From NCBI GenBank assembly GCA_019096065.1, contig JAGUCH010000001.1:14818001-14882000 (forward strand): a stretch of 64,000 nt of DNA, given 5' to 3'. Positions 59,601 through 64,000 of the stretch are shown here, piece by piece. Both the position numbers and the translations under genes were made by a program. The DNA is from Paracyclopina nana. Taxonomy: Eukaryota > Arthropoda > Copepoda > Cyclopoida > Cyclopettidae. Below the pieces are notes generated by a model. The model was given only the letters and a program-made list of their open reading frames with translations. It was not told the origin of the DNA and made no database searches. Within the stretch, counting starts at the first letter, position 1. Every line of letters starts with the position of its first letter.

Positions 59601-62505
59601 TATGAATAATTGCAAACTAGCTGGTTACATATTACTTACATTTTGCTGGAAAGAATCAGAGCAAGTTTAGAAACGATTCCCTATTTGGAAGTGTGATTAA
59701 TTTGTATTTGGAAGTACCTCGAAATTTCTTCATCTTCTTCAATGGGGCCTTCATTGGCGATCTCTTCAACTTCGGTGGCAGATGAGGCATTGTGATATGA
59801 TAAAACTTCCAGAGCTACTTTGTATTTCTGCTCGGATCGCCTTATTTTGTCATAAAGCTTAGCATGGTGCAAAGCCAGGCCGCAGTAGATAGCAAATGTC
59901 TCAAAGGCCTCTTCATCTTCCTGCAACGCCAAAACAGTGATCAGATCTTACGAATGAATGAAAGAGTGAGCGTACAGTCGTGAAAACGCCTTCTGTCTTG
60001 TTGATCATCTGGACAACTCCAATGACATGTCCGCGAATGCATATCGGCATGCTGAGAATGGTTTTTGTGGTGTAACCAGTCTGCTCGTCGATAGAAGAGT
60101 TGAACCGAGGGTCCCTATAGGCGTCGTGTACATTTAACGTTTCCCCAGTTTCAGCTACGTATCCAGCAATACCAGTCCCTACAGGAAACCTGCAAACATT
60201 AAAGCATGCTTTTAGACTCGATGGCGGAAAAATACAATACAACTAGCTGAGTTGGTTATGCTGCAATATACCGAATTTCTTTGGTAAAGTCTTTGTCGTT
60301 GTCTGAGGTTAATTCTCCCATTTCTTCTTTGCCACCCGATACATCAAATATTCGAGCATACAATTGATTGGTTTTCGTATCCACGAGGAAGAGCGAAGCT
60401 CTGTCGGCAGACACCAATCTTTGCGCAAAATTCATGATTTTCATGATGAGTGCATCCATGCTGACCATTTCCATAAAAATGGACCGCACTACGCCAAGCA
60501 AGAAGCCAGATAAATCCTTCTGACGCCCAACGCGGCCGTACATGTCCGCATAATGAATGGCCACTTCTCCCCAGACTAGATAAGAGTTGGCAATTTCTTC
60601 ATCCTCTTCGAAAAATGGCGCATCAGCTTCAGTCCTCATGAACTCCATGATTGCTTCCAATACCCCAGTTGACGAGCTTACCAAGGGTATCAATAAAACG
60701 TGGTAGTCTTCCTGAAAATTACAAGTATTTTACTTTTTTACTCGACGCAAGGTATGGGCCTTATTTTAGTTTTATGAAGGTCTACCTCGCAGTCTTTAAT
60801 CCCGTCTGGATAATTGACATTTTTTGCCGAAGTCTTGTCTCTGAGTTTCTTCTTCGTTTCAGCCACGTAAGCAGCCATTGTAGACCCTACGCCAAAGCCT
60901 TGATATTGTGGGGACCTAAATATTAAAGGAATAATTAAGGAGTGAAATAATGAGATAATAGTGGCTATTACGGAATTTCCTCTTCGGGACGGCTTTGGTC
61001 TGGTCTCTCATATTTGTAGAAATCTTGATGGTCTTCATACACCATGTACAAATTGAAAGCGTCGGCATCAATGGCGCCTTTAATGCAAGTGGCCAACTCG
61101 TACAGAATTTGCGCTTTTGATGACCTATTCAGCAAGATGAGCAAGTTGGCTCTTCTTTACGTATTTAAGCTCATTTGTGAACAATGCTATTTACCTGGTT
61201 TGAATATGTGCAGTCATCTCTTGGAGCATTGCTCGTTTGTCGGCATGCACGCAAAACTTCCATTTTGACAATGAAGGCTTTCTTTGCACAGCTTTTAATT
61301 TAGACCGTTAGAAGGATAATGTGCTAGTTGAGCGAAATCTTTACCTCGATTGCCTTTTTGAATCTGCCTTGCTTTCCGAATGGTCCATCGCTCCAAGGTT
61401 TCAATGTCCACATTGTTGAGGACGTAGCTCTCCAGGAATTCAGGGTTGGAATCCAAAAAGGCGGACACTTGTTGCTGACCGGCCCGCAAAGGCGCGGTGA
61501 TTGCGCCAGAGTTGCTCTTCGAGTCAGCTTTAATTTTGGCAAATTTAGAAGCTGTTGTGAATCTGCTCATTGTGCTACAAGATCTGCTCTTGAGAGCTCC
61601 AAAAGTTGTTTCTATGGTGATTATACTGTAAACTATGCATTCTACAAAAAGATGCGCGTGCAGTAGCAGGCTGTACCAAAAAAAGACGCGCTTTCCTATT
61701 CCTAAATTGGTATACCTGACATTCTCTCGTCTTATTTTTAGCTTACATATGGTGGATGGTGTTGTTCCATTTCCTGAACTTGACGTGGCATTGCTATTCA
61801 AGCGAGATTTTCGTCGTTTGGCAACATTCATCAAGCTTTGAGCTTTGATTTCATCCAATGAGGGCGATTTCTTCACATCGCAACAATTGTAATGGAATCG
61901 GTTATGCGCTGGCAACCGGAAAGTCGTTAATGAGGGCTGAACTACGATGATTAAATTTACGGTGAAGTACCTATTGGGAAATTTCCGGGACTCCTTGATC
62001 GGTTTCGCGCTTTTCGCCCAGCATCACCTGATTCGGGCTCTGTAGTACATAAAGTAGCAACGAGCTTTTTTCTAGGGGTAACACAAATGAGCTTACCCAA
62101 CATGGCTGAGTTCCTGGTGGACAAAGGGGGCAGCCTCGATGGTTTTCCCGCCGAATGGGATCCAACAGAGGAAGAGCGATTGATGAGACGACTGATGTCG
62201 TCAAGAGGAGCAACGACAACTGAAACCTGAATTATACAGCATAAGCATACCAATTGGCTGGATGCTTTCTAATTTGGCTTAAAATGAGCTGTGCACCTGT
62301 GCTCCTAGCTATAATTACCGACCTCGTATTCTAAGTGGTGCTGATTTGGAGATCGTCGCTGGTTGTGAAAGATCGGTGCATCTGCAAACGAGTCTCGACG
62401 CTTAGTGCTTGAGGCCGGCCTCGAATTGGAGTCCTCGGCCGTGAGAGGCAAGGAGGCCGATGAGTTGGACATAGTGCACGTGCTGTCCTGACCAAAACTG
62501 TGCAT
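56649..62505 (-). CDS. Dual-GAF cyclic nucleotide phosphodiesterase (PDE5/6/11 family)
   Basis: Hydrolyses cGMP (possibly cAMP). Exons: 62323-62505, 62097-62226, 61971-62039, 61716-61908, 61345-61625, 61195-61291, 60972-61124, 60786-60915, 60272-60711, 59976-60189, 59718-59920, 59252-59489, 58274-58432, 57953-58122, then either 57775-57886 or 57552-57663 plus 57046-57126, or instead 57270-57462, and finally 56649-56963. Every route gives 1055 residues. GAF-A spans about exons 7-9 ([20 protein letters not shown]) and GAF-B exons 9-11 ([44 protein letters not shown]). The catalytic core has [46 protein letters not shown] and MTGxDL (metal Asp), plus the pocket Gln before VGFIGG. The tail is highly acidic ([20 protein letters not shown]). 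The last exon ends in FEFC, which is not a CaaX box. A second gene lies inside the 58433-59251 intron. Confidence 0.93.
57270..57462 (-). CDS. PDE alternative catalytic cassette a (193 nt, fused form)
   Basis: Begins after TTTCACTTTTAG in phase 2 and ends phase 0 at CACCAG|GTTAAT. It encodes [20 protein letters not shown] ... [17 protein letters not shown] ... ALHQ. It covers in one exon what cassettes b or c plus exon 57046-57126 cover in two (112 + 81 = 193 nt), so it substitutes exactly. Confidence 0.85.
57552..57663 (-). CDS. PDE alternative catalytic cassette b (112 nt)
   Basis: Begins phase 2 after TGATATCCAG, ends phase 0 at GATCAA|GTACCA. Encodes [20 protein letters not shown] ... 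VIYEEFYDQ. It keeps the metal-binding Asp. It must join the shared exon 57046-57126 ([19 protein letters not shown]...). Confidence 0.85.
57775..57886 (-). CDS. PDE alternative catalytic cassette c (112 nt)
   Basis: Begins phase 2 after AATATCCAG, ends phase 0 at GAACAA|GTAATG. Encodes [20 protein letters not shown] ... HVYREFHEQ. Same length and phases as cassette b, with different residues around the metal Asp and along the following helix. Confidence 0.85.
58494..58532 (+). promoter_or_regulatory. TATA box and initiator of the gene nested in the PDE intron
   Basis: TATATAAA at 58494-58501 is followed 34 bases later (start to start) by TCAGT (58528-58532), the arthropod initiator consensus. 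The nested ATG is at 58540, so the 5' leader is about 10 bases. Confidence 0.65.
58540..59170 (+). CDS. Small secreted six-cysteine protein, OBP-like, nested antisense in PDE intron
   Basis: Three exons (58540-58638, 58694-58837, 58898-59170), all phase 0, encode 171 residues. A signal peptide [19 protein letters not shown] is followed by a mature domain of about 150 residues with six cysteines (ACYS, VCQS, SYCLF, DCKD, KCVV, VCPA), an acidic Asp/Trp-rich loop ([17 protein letters not shown]) and amphipathic helices. The stretch [19 protein letters not shown] resembles the central helices of insect odorant-binding proteins, but the cysteine spacing (19, 17, 33, 38, 20) is not the classical OBP pattern. 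It is probably an extracellular small-ligand carrier of unknown specificity. It has its own TATA box and initiator and is transcribed opposite to the host gene, whose catalytic exons flank it. Confidence 0.8.
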
Positions 62506-62564
62506 GCTTTTTAATCTAGCGGAAAAAAGTACGAGATGATGATGAGGTTGACGTCATGTGTATT
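62506..62564 (-). promoter_or_regulatory. 59-bp gap between NDPK stop and PDE start, with splice acceptor
   Basis: TTTTTTCCGCTAG ends at 62516, ten bases before the PDE ATG. A 59-base spacer is too short for an ordinary promoter plus leader. The PDE 5' UTR is therefore probably spliced, either in cis from an exon beyond NDPK or in trans from a leader. Confidence 0.5.
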
Positions 62565-63020
62565 TTAATCGTCATATATCCAGTGTTTAGCATCTTGCTC
62601 CCACTCGCTTATGTCATCGCCATCAGAAAACCAAAGCGCAATTTCTCTAGAAGCAGATTCGACCGAGTCCGCGCCATGAATTATATTCCTCGCCGCAATC
62701 AGCCCAAAGGTGCCCCTGATTGAGCCGACCTCAGCATTGCGAGGATTCGTTGCCCCAATCAAGCGTCTGGCCTCAGCGACGGCCTCGCGGCCCTGCCAAC
62801 ACATGCACACCACTGGGCCCGATCCCACGTATGCCAGGAGATCCTTAAAGAAGGGCTTCTCCGCAAGCTCAGCGTAGTGTTCGCTGAGCAGCTCTTCGCT
62901 CGGAGTGCGCATCCGCAAACCCACGAGCTGCATTCCCTTGTCTTCGAATTTTTGTATAATGCGGCCTACTAGGGCACGTTGAACGCCATCAGGCTTTACC
63001 ATCACGTAAGTTCGTTCCAT
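62565..63020 (-). CDS. awd: Nucleoside diphosphate kinase (NME1/2, awd type)
   Basis: Single-exon, 151-residue NDPK, the normal length of group I enzymes. It moves the gamma-phosphate from ATP to other NDPs through a phosphohistidine. MERTYVMVKPDGVQRALVG is the classical N-terminus, and the active-site His lies in NIIHGADSVESA. VGSGPVVCMCWQG, TNPRNAEVGSIRG and the C-terminal WIYD are all conserved. The coding sequence is GC-rich compared with its surroundings. Five bases before the ATG is an acceptor-like TTCTTAG, so its leader may also be spliced. It lies 59 bases upstream of the PDE start on the same strand. Confidence 0.96.
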   Translation of the reverse strand: MERTYVMVKPDGVQRALVGRIIQKFEDKGMQLVGLRMRTPSEELLSEHYAELAEKPFFKDLLAYVGSGPVVCMCWQGREAVAEARRLIGATNPRNAEVGSIRGTFGLIAARNIIHGADSVESASREIALWFSDGDDISEWEQDAKHWIYDD

Positions 63021-63115
63021 CTCGACTAAGAATCTTCTCGTGATGCCGCCCTCTCAAGCTCAATTAACACGCCAACTAACGATTACTCTTTTATTGGAAA
63101 AAGTTTCGTAGAAAA

Positions 63116-63373
63116 CTAAGTTGCGACACGCACGAACACTTTTGCGTCGGTTTGAATGATACTCACTATGTTGGTGGAGAAATGCACTCGCTTTTCCAAC
63201 GGTGGTTGGGGCCTCCTTCTTTTGGGACCTACTGGGAATGTCTTCCTGGGGCTACCACAGCTGCTTTTGAACGCGATCGGAGGCAAAGTTGGCACACGGA
63301 GATCTGAGCTGCGACTGCAATAGACGAGGCCCTGTTCCCTACGAGGTGAACGACGCGCTGACTCTGCAGCCAT
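63116..63373 (-). CDS. Small basic ORF with KRVHF (PP1-docking-like) motif, uncertain
   Basis: ATG at 63373 opens an 85-residue frame, MAAESARRSPRREQG..., rich in Arg, Pro and Ser, with KRRRPQPPLEKRVHFST near the end. KRVHF fits the RVxF motif that docks protein phosphatase 1. A strong donor (ATA|GTGAGT) lies right after STNI at about 63166, so the true reading may leave the frame there. If spliced to the TTCTTAG before NDPK, it would run out of frame over the NDPK start. It may be a small gene, a 5' UTR exon, or noise. Confidence 0.3.
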   Translation of the reverse strand: MAAESARRSPRREQGLVYCSRSSDLRVPTLPPIAFKSSCGSPRKTFPVGPKRRRPQPPLEKRVHFSTNIVSIIQTDAKVFVRVAT

Positions 63374-63810
63374 CCAGAGCCTTATGAGGTATAATTTTCT
63401 TCTCGATGAGAAAGCCCATGGCATGACAATGTTGATGACCATATCATCCAACTTCGATACTTTGAAATACAGCGGCGCTATCACGATACATAGAAAAATG
63501 TGTGTCCCCTCACAACGACATATTGAAGGCTAGGATCTTTATTACCGAAACCATTTCTGGATTTTCTCGACGACTGCAGCAATGGAATTCAGAAAAAAAT
63601 GATTACAAAAAGTGCGATTAGTGCAAAAATGATCTAATTGTTCGAGTGGTCGACGACAAAGATGCTAGCAGCAGCACAGTATGTATATAAGGAGATATAG
63701 TGCGAATGCTAATTACACAGCTATACTATCAACAAAGAAAGCAGCAATTTGTTTTCTCTAACAATTTTTACAGCTAATAATTATGGTAAATATGGTATTC
63801 TGACATAAAT
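63374..63810. other. Spacer downstream of the zinc-finger exon
   Basis: AT-rich DNA, probably 3' UTR of the zinc-finger gene and a promoter region for the genes to its left. An open minus-strand stretch at 63374-63484 continues the neighbouring ORF upstream but has no support. Confidence 0.4.
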
Positions 63811-64000
63811 CTACACCTCAGAGTTGACGGGCTCACGGGTGATGTGAGTGCGCAAGTGAGAATTGTAGTTGGATCGCGTGGCTGCAGTCTTTCCGCAAAT
63901 GGCGCACGAGTAGGGTTTGATTCTCGAGTGAACTTTCATATGGTCGGTCAGATAGTAGGACCGCGCGAATTTCTTCGGGCACTGGCGACACTCGAAGGTT
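63811..64000 (-). CDS. C-terminal C2H2 zinc-finger exon, gene truncated by window edge
   Basis: Reading the minus strand from the edge gives FECRQCPKKFARSYYLTDH-x3-H, linker SRIKP, then YSCAICGKTAATRSNYNSH-x3-H and a short tail ending PVNSEV with the stop at 63811-63813. Two tandem classical fingers at the very C-terminus suit a BTB-ZF or similar transcription factor, but the rest is outside the window, so the family is unknown. It is on the opposite strand to the lola-like gene and 38 kb away, so it is a separate gene. Confidence 0.8.
   Translation of the reverse strand, partial: TFECRQCPKKFARSYYLTDHMKVHSRIKPYSCAICGKTAATRSNYNSHLRTHITREPVNSEV

Noticed and set aside
63811-64000. Right-edge zinc fingers as another exon of the lola-like gene
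   Set aside because: They are on the opposite strand with many genes between, so cis-splicing is impossible; trans-splicing is only speculation.

Overview
This window is nuclear DNA of an animal, most likely an arthropod and probably a pancrustacean. The genes are split by GT-AG introns, many only 55-120 bases long. A lola-type BTB zinc-finger gene with alternative 3' exons is present. The non-coding DNA is AT-rich and carries several small DNA transposons. I cannot name the species. No bacterial operon, phage or CRISPR feature is visible. All exon joins below were worked out by hand from splice signals, reading phase and remembered family sequences.

Layout, left to right: (1) 1-3149, minus: 5' part of a RanBP2/NZF zinc-finger protein, possibly the linear-ubiquitin ligase LUBEL, running off the left edge. 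(2) 3150-4246: divergent spacer holding a 445-bp hAT-type MITE. (3) 4247-11265, plus: complete seven-exon MRP1-like ABC exporter; its first intron contains an intronless, GC-rich pseudokinase gene with its own TATA box. (4) 11266-19668: about 8.4 kb without a gene I can support, with a 787-bp MULE-like MITE. (5) 19669-25246, plus: lola-like BTB gene with two alternative zinc-finger 3' exons. (6) 25898-42860, minus: complete otoferlin-type ferlin in 39 exons that stay in phase from ATG to stop. (7) 43843-44835, minus: unidentified ORFs. (8) 45061-47537, plus: CaMK-like kinase with a C-terminal membrane segment. (9) 48.3-53 kb: repeat cluster with a fold-back element, tRNA-derived sequences and an ISL2EU-type transposon encoding a THAP/DDE transposase and a SWIM/YqaJ nuclease. 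(10) 54141-55429, plus: 7TM receptor. (11) 55.4-56.6 kb: a Tourist-like MITE and small repeats. (12) 56649-62505, minus: dual-GAF cyclic-nucleotide phosphodiesterase with a three-fold duplicated catalytic exon and, on the opposite strand of one intron, a nested secreted-protein gene. (13) 62565-63020, minus: nucleoside diphosphate kinase, ending 59 bases before the phosphodiesterase ATG. (14) 63116-63373: small uncertain ORF; 63811-64000: last exon of a C2H2 zinc-finger gene running off the right edge.

The genes do not form one pathway. NDPK and the cyclic-nucleotide PDE are both nucleotide enzymes and are unusually close together. The most distinctive features are the PDE catalytic cassette (three alternatives, all the same length and phase), the two nested TATA-driven genes, the lola-type 3' exon choice, the intact-looking ISL2EU pair of proteins, and three MITEs of different superfamilies with clean target-site duplications.
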